Source of the DNA: Rotaria socialis
Taxonomy: Eukaryota > Rotifera > Eurotatoria > Philodinida > Philodinidae
Direction of reading: 5' to 3'
Assembly: GCA_905331475.1 (NCBI GenBank)
Contig: CAJNYU010001115.1
Coordinates: forward strand, 1-64,000
DNA: 64,000 bases
Every line of letters begins with the position of its first letter. The first letter of the stretch is position 1. The position numbers and the translations under genes were made by a program. Of this stretch, positions 35,010 through 48,000 are shown one piece after another. The notes below the pieces were generated by a model. It did not search any database. It had not been told where the DNA came from and saw nothing but the letters and a program-made list of their open reading frames with translations.

Positions 35010-35907
35010 TTTACTTTCCTGTCAGGAAAGTAAACAAGGACATATATGAATATTTTAAGCAGATCTTTTATCTAGAGTCAATAATTAACAAAGCCAAATA
35101 ATTGTTTCTGATGTGTAAAAGAGCTTTGGAATTGTCTGATCGATTATAGAAAATTAGACTTGTTTTCCTTAGCTCGAATTCTATTCAAAATGAAAAAAAA
35201 ACGATCGGAATAAATATCTATTCTTGATAACTAATGAGATACTGTCTTTTAGACTCTCCTATAAAATTCTATGTCCCAACATTCACGTAGAGCACCATCT
35301 TCAGTTTCATTTCATTAAAAGTAAAACAAGTTTGACTGATCATTTTTTTGAAAAATTAGATTCGAATAGTAGACCAAATAACATTATCTTTTATTGACTG
35401 AATAATTAGATTAAATGTTGAACAAAAAAACTATTGGGACTTTGACGAAGCCGACTCTAATACCTTTGACGACTGTGCTGAGATTCTTTCATTGACATAA
35501 TATCCAATAACCAAGCGATGCTCTATCTTCAAGTATATTGAAAACTACTTCTAAGTTGTGAGAGAGATCCTTAGATTTTCAATTACTCTCAATTTCATCT
35601 ATTATGTGCCTTTTCTCCGGGAATATCATTCACCGTGAACTAAATTTAATGATGGATTAGTTAGTATATTTTCAGTAGTAACGGAATTTTTATTTGCTTT
35701 ATGAATAGTTGAACTTCCTTTTACTTATGAATAATCAAAAACAGAAACAGATGACAATAACACAGATTCGAATGGATTTTCCAACATATCCAAAATACAA
35801 ATACGAACGTGTGGTGTCTTATTAAAATGCTCTAAATTCAACGAAATTCTATCTATATGATATATTTAAGATTTACATGTCCATCGTTTTAAAATTATAT
35901 CAATGTT

Positions 35908-36501
35908 CGTATCATTGGTACTGACGATGAGAAACATTCAGTTCCTCGACCACATATCTTAATTATATTTCGTGGTTTATTTCAATTTTTATGTTTGCAT
36001 ATTATTCTTCATTTTACACCTTATCCAATACTTCGTCTGCATAATAAAAATGCAACTTATTTTTCTTTAGTTGAGTTCTTCAGATACACTCTTTATGCAT
36101 TTATATTTTATTTTGCTTTTGGTATGGTGCTAAATACGGTATTTGGTTTCATGGGTTTTACTTGAAATGTTCATATATGTACGGTCTACTCAGGTTATCC
36201 ATTTTTACCAACAAGCATTCGCGATTTTTGTTCGCGTCAATGGAATATCTATGTTAAATCAATACTTCATTGTATTGTTTTAATTGCTGCTTTACCAAAA
36301 CTAAAGGGCTTTAATGAAAAAAATTGTGGTAGAGTTATATCCACTGGATTTTTTTTACATTTTTTGTTTCAGATTTTTTACATAAATCTACGCATACAGT
36401 ATCAATGGATCGATAGTCAGACGGGGAAAACTTGTATTTGTTTTCTGATTAATGGAATTTTCGTTGGTATTCAACTTTCTTTTCAAGGATCGACCGGCTA
36501 A
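35908..36501 (+). pseudogene. Wax-synthase-like MBOAT remnant
   Basis: One frame with a single internal TGA (36162) reads GTDDEKHSVPRPHILIIFRG, several hydrophobic helices, then SGYPFLPTSIRDFCSRQWNI and FFLHFLFQ. The phrase PFLPTSIRDFCSRQWN matches the FLSTSLxDFWxRRWN signature of the MBOAT-type wax synthases/acyltransferases (PF13813 type), which esterify fatty alcohols or related acceptors in the ER membrane. Only the C-terminal half is present. At the TGA, Trp would be natural in context (FT-stop-NVHI), so a point mutation is likely. No upstream exon was found between 35010 and 35900. Probably a decayed gene. Confidence 0.5.
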
Positions 36502-39500
36502 GACGTAGAAGAAAAAGAATGGAAAGACAGCGGCATTAATATTTTGTGAAAAACAGTTAACCTCACAGAAGACGATTTTTCTTGATAACCATCCTCGCGT
36601 TCCTTGATCAATGCATACCTTGCAACGAACTGCTGATGATAACGCGTGCAAACGCGCATAACATTTCGGACGTATTCCGATGGCAATCGATTTCCCCGAT
36701 TGTGAGTCAGTAACGGCAAAAAGAATACGATGTGAAAACGCTTACTTTTTAATGCTAGCTGGAATTTTAGCCATGTATTATTTGTCGAATTTTAGTCGTT
36801 TTCACATCTACTTGATTTAGACGTTTGAAAGACATATTTCATCATACTGAAATATTTTTTACGTTCAAACGTTCCGTCTTTTAAACCTAGTTTAGATTTA
36901 TTATCTATAGATGTTTTCGACTCACAATCAGGATCCTCAATTGACAGCCAACAGCGGCTGTTTCTTTCAGCGTTGAAACGCGAATTGTGAGGAATTTTGT
37001 AATGTTTAAGTGCCACAAATACTTGAAGGTTTTTTTTATCCATGTGTTCAACTATTTTACACTCAAGAAATATCAATCCGTACCCACGATGAAACAATGT
37101 AATGTTATTCGACTCTTAAAATGCTCAAAAATCGTGGTTAAAACCCACGCACGCATTGCAAATATTTCAAAGTTAAATGATCTCTTTCACCGCTGTTTTT
37201 GTTATCCATTTACTTTATATTTATTTCTCTTCAATTTTGCAACTTCTTATGTTTTTCGGCAACAGGGAGTTTCAAATTTCAGAAATAGATACGTAGACTC
37301 AAAACTCAGTCAACGGCAATCATAGAAAGTAAAGTACGATGCAAGCTGATATGATTTTCGAGTTTTGAACGACGAAAAAGTAGACGTGTAGCAAAACCAA
37401 TTAAAACCACACCGAACTTAGCATTGCAAGAATAATACAAGTAAAAAGAGTGGAAAATACAGTAATTGAAGCTGAGAACGCAAGGTAAAGATTCATGTTT
37501 TGAATCGAGCAGAAACATGTGAATTGAGAAAGCCAAATATATAGATTAAAAAGTATAAGAAATGTTCACGATTGAAGTAATTGTAACTTGAAAGAGAAAA
37601 ACAAACGGCATGAAAAGTGTATGTATACAAAATAATAAGAGAGGGAGAGAAAATGACACGATTACTAAAGAAAAAATATGAGATAAAAATGAAAACAAAT
37701 TCAGTAAAATTATTCACAATTTTTTCATACATATATATAATTGACTGATAACTAAGACTTCAATGTGAGACTTTAAATATACTGGGTGCCCGGAATATGG
37801 TACAAAAATAACAACAGTTAGTCCAACCTTGGTGGACAGATAAGTGTCGAAAGCAAAACGAGGAGTAGAAAATTGTATTAATGAGAGAAGGTGAGTTCAA
37901 ACAAATTTTTTACCATCCACTATTATTTGCATCAATTTCATTTTATGATATTTATACTTTCGACCAAAGTAAGAAAGAATCAAAACAACAACGGATAAAG
38001 TTAAAGCTCGACAACTAACAGATACTAACTAATAAAATGACTCTAGTGGAAATGAGCCTTATAAGAACAAGCTAAGGAGGATAAAAAATGAATTCTAAAA
38101 GTCCCAAGTAGTTAAAAGAAACAAGTCTCAGATCTCAATTGCCTGAACGATTGATTTCAGCGTCAGCAAGGAGAAATGTAATTACAGCATGCAGCAAAAA
38201 CGAGAGAGAGCTAAAACACTCTATATAAATTTATGAGCACAACAGTGAAACACAAAGAGTTTAGAGAATGAACACATGAAAGTGTGCATCTAAAGTTTAA
38301 AAAATCACAGAGATATACCTTAACTAAATCAGCAGCAACGGAAAACGATTAACGAAACAAGAACATAACGAAAACATGTATCTATTATTTCAAAAAGTAT
38401 AAATTTGGCAAATCATATGTGAATTAAGCTGGGAAACGATAAGAGAATTTAAAGATTTGAATCCATGAGAGATGCAGCTCAAATAAAATACTTAAGATTT
38501 ATCCTACATCCGAATCAACCAATGATGAATTGCTAAACAAAATAGAGTATAAATGAAAATAGTTGCAGCCATAATTGAAGAACAAACTGCAGTACACTAG
38601 CTATGTGAAATTAAAGATATCACACTGAAAATTATTATTCAATGCAATAAGCTAACTACGGCAGTAAAATAAACAATACGTACGTGATCTCAACTGAATA
38701 GAAGGTCAGAACAGCGAAACTCTAAACAGAATTCAGCACGAAGAGAAGGACCATCGCGTCATTTCTAAGTAACTCAACATATTTAACTATCTTCATGGAC
38801 GTTACACTAAAGGATAAAACGAGACAGATGATACATGAACGAAAGACAAGATCCTTAAATTACTACATCGAAATGATCAAATCTAAGTAAATGATAGTAA
38901 CGGGAAAACCATGAGAGACATTGAAAAATGAAACAAAAGAATACAGCTGAGATCGAAAAAACAATAAATCAAATGTAACTGTCTCATCACCAAAACAACA
39001 AACGAGATCAAATAATTAGGTGAGTAAACACAAGCAGCTAAAACTAAATGAGCTGAGATTTTCAACTAACAAAAAATAAAAAACATGAATATTAATCAAA
39101 ACAACAAATCGTAGAAACAATGTATTCCATTCAAGAAAAATGGCGAGGAATTTGTTTAAGCACAAAGATGAAAATCGGAGAAGACACTAACAAATACTTA
39201 ATAAATTCGGCAACTAAACCAAAAAAAATGAAATTAACACGAAAATACATATGAAAGATAAATTAAGTGACTAAAAGATTCAACCGAATGAGAAGCATCT
39301 AAAGCGGAAAAACTAACGAATATGATACCAAGCAATCAAAATAGGGAGATAGTCAGAACTAAAAGTCAATAACATAAAGTCACTAACTTAAATTCACATC
39401 ACAGAAAGATACTAAACGAGACAATACAATAGCAGTAGATCTATAGAAACGTACATCTTTTATTATCTAAAAATCTCAATTAACTCAACAACCTACAGTA

Positions 39501-40636
39501 ATACATGAAACAAAATCGAAACTATATGATTTTCGTTGGAAATATTTTGTCTGATGACGATGATGATGATCGAAGATAATGTATGACGGAAAAGGCATGT
39601 TTTTAGACATTTTTCTACGTATAACCAAATATAAGAATTATAGGCCGAATCAGATTTTAAAAATATATACAACACTTTAAGCTGTTTCGATTTTTCGTCT
39701 GAATTTATTTCACTTCCCTATTTTCAATGGGATTTTATCTTATTGATAGTAAATGTTATAAAATGGATTGTTATGCAATCAAATGTTCTATTAATGTGTG
39801 TGTGTCGATGTGATTTGCAGAAAATTCATCGACGACAATAGGAAAACAATACAAATTAACCACGTAGACGAAGCATTTAATGCACAGTAACTAGAGTATT
39901 GCTGTGTAAACGAATGATTCGGCGGAATTTTGACCTAAATATTTGATACACTATATACGAAAATAAAATAAATCAGTAAACCCTTTAGATATAAAAAGAA
40001 GGTGTCACATAAAAAATATATCGCACGACATAGCTTGATTGTAATGAATAAGTGAATAACTATTCCAACTGTCTTTTTTCCTTTTCGCTCCTACAAAAGC
40101 ACTCGATAAATTTGCATTTGACCCAACTAAAGTAAAAACGTGTTTTTCAATCTTTATCCATTTCCTTTAATTAAAAGGAATGGCAATTTGAATGAGCATT
40201 ATAACGAATGCTTCCTTGGACAGCTTGACACATTCATCACTTTATTGTTTTTATTTCTTAACTTGTCAATGGAATTTTCACACCTTGAGCAAAAAAAACA
40301 CTTTCGATGAATTTCTCGTGCCTCTTAGAACTTCTGAGATATTTGAAGGAGATTTTTGTTTATCGACACCGAAGTTAAGATTCAGTAGAAGATTTTTATG
40401 GTGAATAGTGATTATACTTTAAAAGTATCTGCACGATGTGCATGGTAATAATCAGTGTAAAAAGCTATGATTAAATCTTGGTTAAATAATACTGACTTAC
40501 AAATTGTCCCGAGAAAAACAAGAATTTCCGCAGAGGGATTGGAGATTGTATGCTACGAGGTGAAACTGATAGATGCCTTCTTATGATCTTAACATGAAAC
40601 TTTTATATAATATTTTTCGTTCGCTACATCAGATCA
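36502..40636. other. Gene-free interval with an A-rich strand
   Basis: No exon that I can support. A 101-codon minus-strand frame (36792-37097) is the best candidate but has no recognisable motif. From about 37900 to 39480 the plus strand is conspicuously A-rich and T-poor, with short ACGAAA/GAAAAC-like phrases but no tandem unit, coding frame or terminal repeats. Normal composition returns after about 39500. Confidence 0.4.
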
Positions 40637-41695
40637 TTATTTTAGTTTAAATTGTATATCTTTAGGTAAATCATCGCCAGTTTCAAATGTTGTCCATTTC
40701 TTTCGAGGTATATCTTTGAATATTTTTTCTAACTTCCGTTGTCCTTGATCGTCATCTTTGTATTTTCGAATAAAAACTCGTGGAATTCGATCAGGATATT
40801 GAGCATAGATACTTGCATAAATATCTGGATCTTTTTGAAATATATCTCCAATTAAGACAAATGAACGGCGGCGTGTGTTTTGTAAGAACATCTGTAAAGT
40901 TTCAGTTTTTTTCTTGATATAATTTGAGGACATAAAAAAAGCTATAAAATTTGCATCGAGCCATGTGAAATGTCGCATATGCGCAGAACCAGATGGAAAT
41001 TGCTCACGATCGAAAAATTCTCGTAAAAATGGGTAAAGTTGATCGGGCGATGCTGTTAAATAGGCAAATGTTGCATTATATGTTCGTTGCCAATGTCGAT
41101 AAGTATCTGCCATACCCGGCACAGCTTTAAATTGCCCACTAAATGTATTCACTAATGTCTCTATAGATGATGTGACTTGTGTTATTTTAATGGTATCATC
41201 AATATCACTAATAAATGTTATTCCGTCATCATCGCATAAATAAATTTCACCAATAGTTTGAATATTTTGATATGGTGCTGTTACTTGAAAAAGTACGTTA
41301 TCACCTGGCTGACGAAATAATTCCATTTCTTGATTTGTTATTGTAAATGTATTTGCTATACAACCGTCATCGTCTGTTCGCGTACACACTTCTCGATTGA
41401 GTCCGTCAATACATATATCTTTTCGTTTTTCACCTTCGGCAGTAAACATTTTAACACGATTTCGATCTAGATCTTTTCGAACAATAAGTTCTAATGTTTT
41501 TTCCATGAATACGGCTTGTATAGGATTTTCTTCATAGAGCCAACCTTGATTATACAAAATCCAATTCGATGTTGATGAAAGATCTCGAAATGCTACCGAT
41601 GGTACAAGAAGTAGCCCTTTACGTTTGAAAAAAAATCCATTAATTGTATTTGCAATCGCAAGAAAACTAAGCAGAACACGAAGTATGTCTCTCAT
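40637..41695 (-). CDS. APP1-type phosphatidate phosphatase
   Basis: An intronless frame extends from a Met at 41749. I prefer the Met at 41695 (residue 19 of the longer frame) because it starts a signal peptide-like MRDILRVLLSFLAIANTING. A beta-rich region precedes the catalytic motif FISDIDDTIKIT (DIDDT at residues 182-186 of the longer frame), the DxDxT signature of HAD-type phosphatases. It is followed by YLTASPDQLYPFLREFF and LIGDIFQKDPDIY, the order seen in APP1 (DUF2183, PF09949) proteins. In yeast App1p this domain dephosphorylates phosphatidic acid to diacylglycerol. The last motif is usually GDSGQKDPE-like; here Ile-Phe replace Ser-Gly. It is probably secretory or membrane-associated. 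The gene is complete, and the absence of introns next to intron-rich genes is notable. Confidence 0.85.
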   Translation of the reverse strand: MRDILRVLLSFLAIANTINGFFFKRKGLLLVPSVAFRDLSSTSNWILYNQGWLYEENPIQAVFMEKTLELIVRKDLDRNRVKMFTAEGEKRKDICIDGLNREVCTRTDDDGCIANTFTITNQEMELFRQPGDNVLFQVTAPYQNIQTIGEIYLCDDDGITFISDIDDTIKITQVTSSIETLVNTFSGQFKAVPGMADTYRHWQRTYNATFAYLTASPDQLYPFLREFFDREQFPSGSAHMRHFTWLDANFIAFFMSSNYIKKKTETLQMFLQNTRRRSFVLIGDIFQKDPDIYASIYAQYPDRIPRVFIRKYKDDDQGQRKLEKIFKDIPRKKWTTFETGDDLPKDIQFKLK

Positions 41696-41749
41696 GATTG
41701 ATAATAAATATAAAATGAACTGCAGTCTTCTATGGAAGAATGCACTCAT

Positions 41750-44700
41750 ATTATCATAAAAGAATATCCCTTAATCTTTGATAAGTCATTATTATTATCA
41801 CCGTCATCATCGATAGAATGAATAACGTCTAAGTGTGTGTGTGTGCAACAAATATTGACTATCATTAATAGATTTGATCATATTACCTACGCATATGTCT
41901 CATATATTATCATGTAAATTCAGTGACTAAGATAATTATCGAGAAAAATCTACATATCTAACTTCATGGTAGCCTATTAATGGCAGTAATTGTAAGCTAT
42001 CTTGTTGTCATCAACGAAATTTTTTTTATAGAGTTTTATCCACAAGTCAAACGAAGAGAAAAAGAAAGATATCTTTTCCCTTACTCAATTTGAATCACAA
42101 AAATTTGCAATTATATTTGTTGTTGATAAAGATTAATAACCTCCGAGGAATAGAATGCGTAATCATTCAGTTACTGGATCACATAAACGGAAATCGTCTG
42201 TTTCAGGAAATGCAGTTTGGACGAAGAATCACTCGAGTTATTAAGTACTTATAAACGATGAAGTAGTATGCATCCTTTACTTTTAATTACTAAACTTTAT
42301 TCGCCATACACATCCTATCATACCTTTTCTTTTCGATTCGTATGATACCATTTGTCTTTTGTTACAAGTAAATTCTATTATCGCAATGTCAACATTAACG
42401 TTCATGTTTAAGCATCGTGTTATATAGCATGAGTGTAGTTATCCTTTGATTTTGATGCAAAGAAGCTAAATCCAGTAATGCGGATAAGTTTCATAATTCA
42501 TGCAAACAATTAAAAACGTATTAGACATTGTTGCTTTTTAAAGTTTTTAGATCAGAGGCAAAAGAAAAAGTTCTCACATACATCGAGTTATACGTGATGC
42601 GTCCGTTTTGTCTCTTGTTGTCACCAACGGTGCCTTTATTTCAAATAATACAACACAAAAGACAACCTTCACACCAGCATCTTCCTATGCCAGAAAGAGA
42701 GAAATAAGGAAGGAAGGAGAGAGAAAGTGAAAGAAGAAGCAACTAGAAACTTTATTCATTTATTCTCTTTTCTTTTTAGAGCACTCGTTCTGCACCACCG
42801 CTACTATGATGCTTGACCTATTGCTGAGTCGAAGTACGTCGTTACTCACATATCTCTTGATTGTTTCTTTCACGCCAACGAATGATGAAAAAAAAGAAGA
42901 AAAAAAATGTCTTGGAAGTCAAGAAAATACTGAAAAGAAGACAATTCTATTGTATGACTTCATGGAATCTTTAGAATATAGTTCGAACAATAAATAACAA
43001 TAGCATTCTTCTTCTTTTTTTTCTACTCTTTTCTCATCAGCAAAGCCAAATATCGTTCGACAACGAGCCGATTTGTAAATGCATATGCGTTGTTGTGCTT
43101 GCTTTTCTTTTGAATATTTTATTTTGTCAACTGTTCTGTAATTAGATTGTCGACGACTTCTAGATAACTTGGATCAATATTTAATTATAAGCGCAGAAAC
43201 AAAACAAAAGTTGATGACTATTATTTGCATTTCAATGTTTTATTGCAATCCGTAAAGTCGACTCCCATTGGTCAGCACTGAATACTTGATCCAAAAGTTC
43301 AATTTTACCGAGAAAAAAAATCACTTTTCATTTCTATCATTGTTTTTTTTCCTTTCTTTTCCTAATGCATGAAGTATAGCGTTTCCAAACTTTCTTTTTT
43401 TGCACACACCGATAGCAAATTACTAGTGTTGTTGTTACTACAGCTCCCATTTCTCTTGCTGTTACTGTCTAATGACAGCCAGAAGAATACACTTTTTCTT
43501 CTTCTCTACATTATTTTTATCATGCGTTAGCGTTACTAGATGTCTCCATGCGTATAGCGAGCAAATGGTCGAGAGCAAAACGATGGGAATAAGAGAAACC
43601 CATACCACATGCACGACTCGTTATTGGCAGGATGTGTTTGCTTGCGAGAAAGAGAAGAAGAAGAGAAAAGAGAAAAGACTAGTTTGGCATGTATGCTCGT
43701 TTCATCTATAATTCATGTTTAATTATTCACTTCTCGCGCACACACACACACACACACAGTCTCGAAGACTACTAACTACTACTACTGTTCAGAGGATGAC
43801 TAGCCTTACTTTGATCACTCCTTATGTATTAGAGCATGTCAAGTTATTCAATAAATATTTGATTCTCGTTTCTATTTACAGGCTTGTAATGAATTTTCAA
43901 TATGATAAGAAAAATCTCTCTGCATCCTGTGCTTTTTCTTCCTGTAGAACCCTATTCAGAATAGTAGTAGTCGTAGTAGGAATAGGAACATTGTAATCAA
44001 TCAAACTCTAATCACTAATATTGATTTATATGTTTATCATAGTTTGTGAAATAGCGATATTCGGCATGTTTGCATATACTACATATTTTATAGTTTACAT
44101 GACGTTTAGAATATTCATGGATATGAGGAAATAATAAAACCAGGTGCTAGAAAAAAAGAAGTTGTTTCAAATAGTTTAAGCGAGAAAATCTGCAAGTCTA
44201 TTAATACAGAAAAACGAAGAAATAGTTAATTATTGACACGTAGTTTATAGAATGTCACGATTGTTATATAGAGACGCAAAAGTTGTCAGAAATAAATAAT
44301 TCCTTTTTAATATCGAAAACGGGATTGTTTAGACTAAAATACTTTCGAATATCGTTCATTTTCAATTAGTGTAATTGATACAATAAATCTTGTATAATGA
44401 TTCTTCTGTACGCCGGTGAATCTCATTTTCCGGTAAATCTTTTAAAATAACGACACAGAGAGAGAGAGAGAGAGAGAGAGATTAGTTAAAAGGAAAGATC
44501 TTATGTGTAAACATGTAGGTATAAACAGAAGAAGAAGTGAATTCTTAGTTTTCATTGCTGACAACGATAAGACGGTAAACGTGTAACAATCTTTTATTCT
44601 TTTCTCGTTGTCTGTCAACTTATCTCGCTGAACTATTCTATATAATTTTACTCTATTCAAAATTGATCTATTTATATTACATGAAAGAGAATACAGGTAG

Positions 44701-45089
44701 AACGAGAAAGAAGATTGCTAATGGTTAATCATATCTAAACACGAAAGCTATTCCAAGTAGAAGAAATCTGGTTTCCAACAAAGTATATATATATATATAT
44801 ATATTTTTTTTTTTTATGTAGTAGTCACCTCCGATCTGGAGAAAAAAAGAGAACGCGAGAAAGCAGAAAAAAGAGTAGTTGGTATTACTATTCGTATTCT
44901 TTTCTAGAGTGAATACGTGAATTATGACAGAATAGAGGAAGAAGGAAAAAGACGAAGACGAGAGAGAGAGAGAGAAAGAAAAAACTTCTTAACAACCTTG
45001 GTGTAGTTTTAGTGTATACTCTCTGCATAACTGGCATGTGAATATTACATACAAGTGGATTTACGCATATATCTACACATTCAAGCAAT
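41750..45089. other. Gene-free interval between APP1 and the exchanger
   Basis: It contains simple repeats: (CA)n at 43739-43758, (GA)n at 44457-44481, (TA)n plus a T run near 44784-44814, and (GA)n near 44960-44977. Several overlapping short frames at 42800-44000 have no motif and low complexity. The 5' leader and promoter of the exchanger are presumably in the last part. Confidence 0.4.
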
Positions 45090-48000
45090 ATGACCGACGA
45101 CTTTAACAGTACGGCGAGCTTCAGCTGTCAAAAATTTAAATGTTCAGCTCGCGGTATTCTATTACCATTCGGTAAGAATTGATTGTGACTCAGTGAACCT
45201 CATCGTTTTCTTTCTCTTATTACTAATAACTAGGTCTTGAAGCATGCATGTCAATACAATTACGAGCAGTGCTGTATTTTATTTTTTTATTGTATCTTTT
45301 TCTTGGTATTGCTATTGTTGCCGATATATTTATGTCTTCAATTGAAACTATAACATCAAGAAGACGAAAAATACGCTATCCCGATCCAACAGAAAATGAT
45401 AAATATCTAACTGTTGAAGTCCGAATATGGAATGATACCGTTGCCAATTTAACATTAATGGCATTGGGTTCAAGTTCACCTGAGATTCTCTTATCAATTA
45501 TTGAAATCATTGGCAATCGTTTTGAAGCTGGAGAGCTTGGTCCTGGAACTAGTAAGAATCGAATCCCTATTGTAAACAATAGACTAAGATCATAACATGC
45601 TATCTGTTTTTTTTGTTTCCTCTGAATTACAACAATTTGATAAAATCATGATATTCCGATTTACTCTGGGAGTATTATTTTCAAGAAATATATTTTTTTC
45701 CTAGGGGAACTATTTTAATGCTTTAAAAAAATCTGAATCTAAAACTTAACAATATTATTTACGATTTTAGTTGTTGGCTCAGCTGCTTATAATTTATTAA
45801 TGATTTGTGCAATATGTATTTCGGCAATTAAAGCTCCTGAAACCAGAAGAATCAAATTGTATAGCGTTTTTATGGTAAACTATAAATTTCAAAGAATAAT
45901 CTTACATGGAATTGAATATTTAACTAGGTCACATCTTTCTTTGGATTTTTTGCTTACATATGGATGTTCATTGTTCTATCAATTATATCAAAAGATGTTG
46001 TCGATCTATGGGAAGCTGTCATCACATTCCTCCTGTTTCCATTGGTTGTCATTATTGCTTTTCTGGTAAGTGAACCTTTTATTTGAAAAGAAGCAAAACT
46101 CACTAGTTTGTATATCATATTAGGCAGAGAAAAACTTCTATGTTTCGAAGAAGATTGACATGGAAGAAGAGGAACAAACACTCATATTAAGTAAGTGCAG
46201 GCTTTCTCTGTGTGTCAATATTTTGGAACCACTGATTCGATGAATGATCAGTATTCTGTGTGATTATGTTCGTTTATTTATTTTTATTTGATTTCAGCAC
46301 CACCAGAGCATGATGAAAATGGTAGCCCACGTAGTTTTCGGAAAAATGAACTTCTTCAATTTTTACGTGTATGCTTTGTTGTTTTTATTTATCCGAGAAG
46401 ATAATTTAATTATATATTCAATTTAGGATCTTGGGCAAACAACAAATTTATCATTAGAAGATAAAGCACAATTATTTGCAGCCAAATTAAGTGAAAGTAT
46501 GCATCGATCACGTATGCAATATCGTATTCAAGGTTCTCGAATGTTGACTGGTGGAAAATCTTTATTTCTTAATTTACCAGATAAACTTCAAGAGGTTTGT
46601 AAAATTTTAATCCCGATAGCGATATTTTTCTATTTTACCTTTTAATGAATCGAATGAGATGACATCTTTGTTTTTGTATTCTGTACATAAATATTCAAAC
46701 AGATCTATTCCGAAGTCTCTCACCGTGAGATGTTGACTGATCGTAAAGCATCATGGACACTCAAATCAATCGATGAAGATCATCATAGCGATCTGAATGA
46801 ACAATATCCAACTATTGAATTTTCTACAACAACATATGCTGTACTTGAATGTGAACAACGAGTTGTTCTTAAAATCAAACGATGGGGCGCGATTGATGCC
46901 GACATTCGATTCAGGTTTTTAACTTTTCATCGTTTGTTTAATCATTCGTGCATGCGTTTGCTGTGACAGATAACACGACGTTCTATATAACAAAAAAAAA
47001 TCAATTATGCAAAAAATATTAATTCTTCTAAAACTAAAACTGATCTTTAGTATCTAACATAGGTTAATCGTTAATGAAATTTTCATTTAATATATACATT
47101 TTTGTTTGAGAATAAAACTAGAATACTGCCCTGGTTCGTTTAGATTTACGCACGAGCTATCAAACCACAGCCATTTGACGGATGTTTTCCGACTGATCAT
47201 GAGCTTGCTAGTCGTAAGTCTACATTATCAAAGATAGACATGATTGACGATGCAAGAGTGGCTATTCTTGAGTTTGCTTCATCCAGTTATGGGGTACTTG
47301 AACGTGAACAGCGTGTCACTGTCGAAGTTGTTAGATACGGCTGTACTAATTCCGTCATTCATTTTCGGTAGGTCCCCCATCACATTGCAAAAATTTTGTT
47401 GTTGTGTGATTGATTTTCTCACTGAATACAGTCCTTGTCTCCCTAGTTTCTCTAATTGATTGATTGAATGAATGAATGTGACTGTAGATTGAAATGTTTG
47501 ACCTTTTCCTTTTATTGAATATTAATATGAAGTCTAATATTATTCAATAATAATTTGCATGATATGCGCTCATTGCTCTATCACTTCCTGCTTTTTGCTT
47601 CCTTCTTGCACATTTTTTTTTCTATTAGAAACTCGATCTGTTTCATTCTTTTTATTATTTTAAAATTTTCATAAAACAATTCCTTTCTAGACTTGATACA
47701 ATTGATGGTACAGCAACAGCTGGTGAAGATTATGTTAAATTATCTGAAGAATTTAAAATGGAACGTGGCCAACAGGAAAAACGAATTACTATACATGTTA
47801 TTGATGATAATCAATGGGAGCCGGATGAAACATTTTTTGTTAAGTTATCATTACCTGAAGGTGAAGAAACTCATGCAAAATTAGGGTCAAAAACAATTGC
47901 ACTAGTAACAATAATCAATGATGATGGTAAAAAGAAATGATATAACAACGAGTAAAGAACGAATTGTAGTTATTTTAATTTTTGTATAGAACCGGGTTTT

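Noticed and set aside
36388-37097. Three minus-strand frames of 73-101 codons
   Set aside because: No domain recognised, the frames overlap each other and the wax-synthase remnant, and no splicing joins them in frame.
42806-42997. 63-codon frame with a signal-peptide-like start
   Set aside because: The second half is low-complexity Lys/Glu, no splice or homology support, and it lies in a simple-repeat-rich interval.
43472-43996. Two overlapping plus-strand frames of 79 and 93 codons
   Set aside because: They run through CA and GA simple repeats, show no motif and no splice sites giving a longer product.
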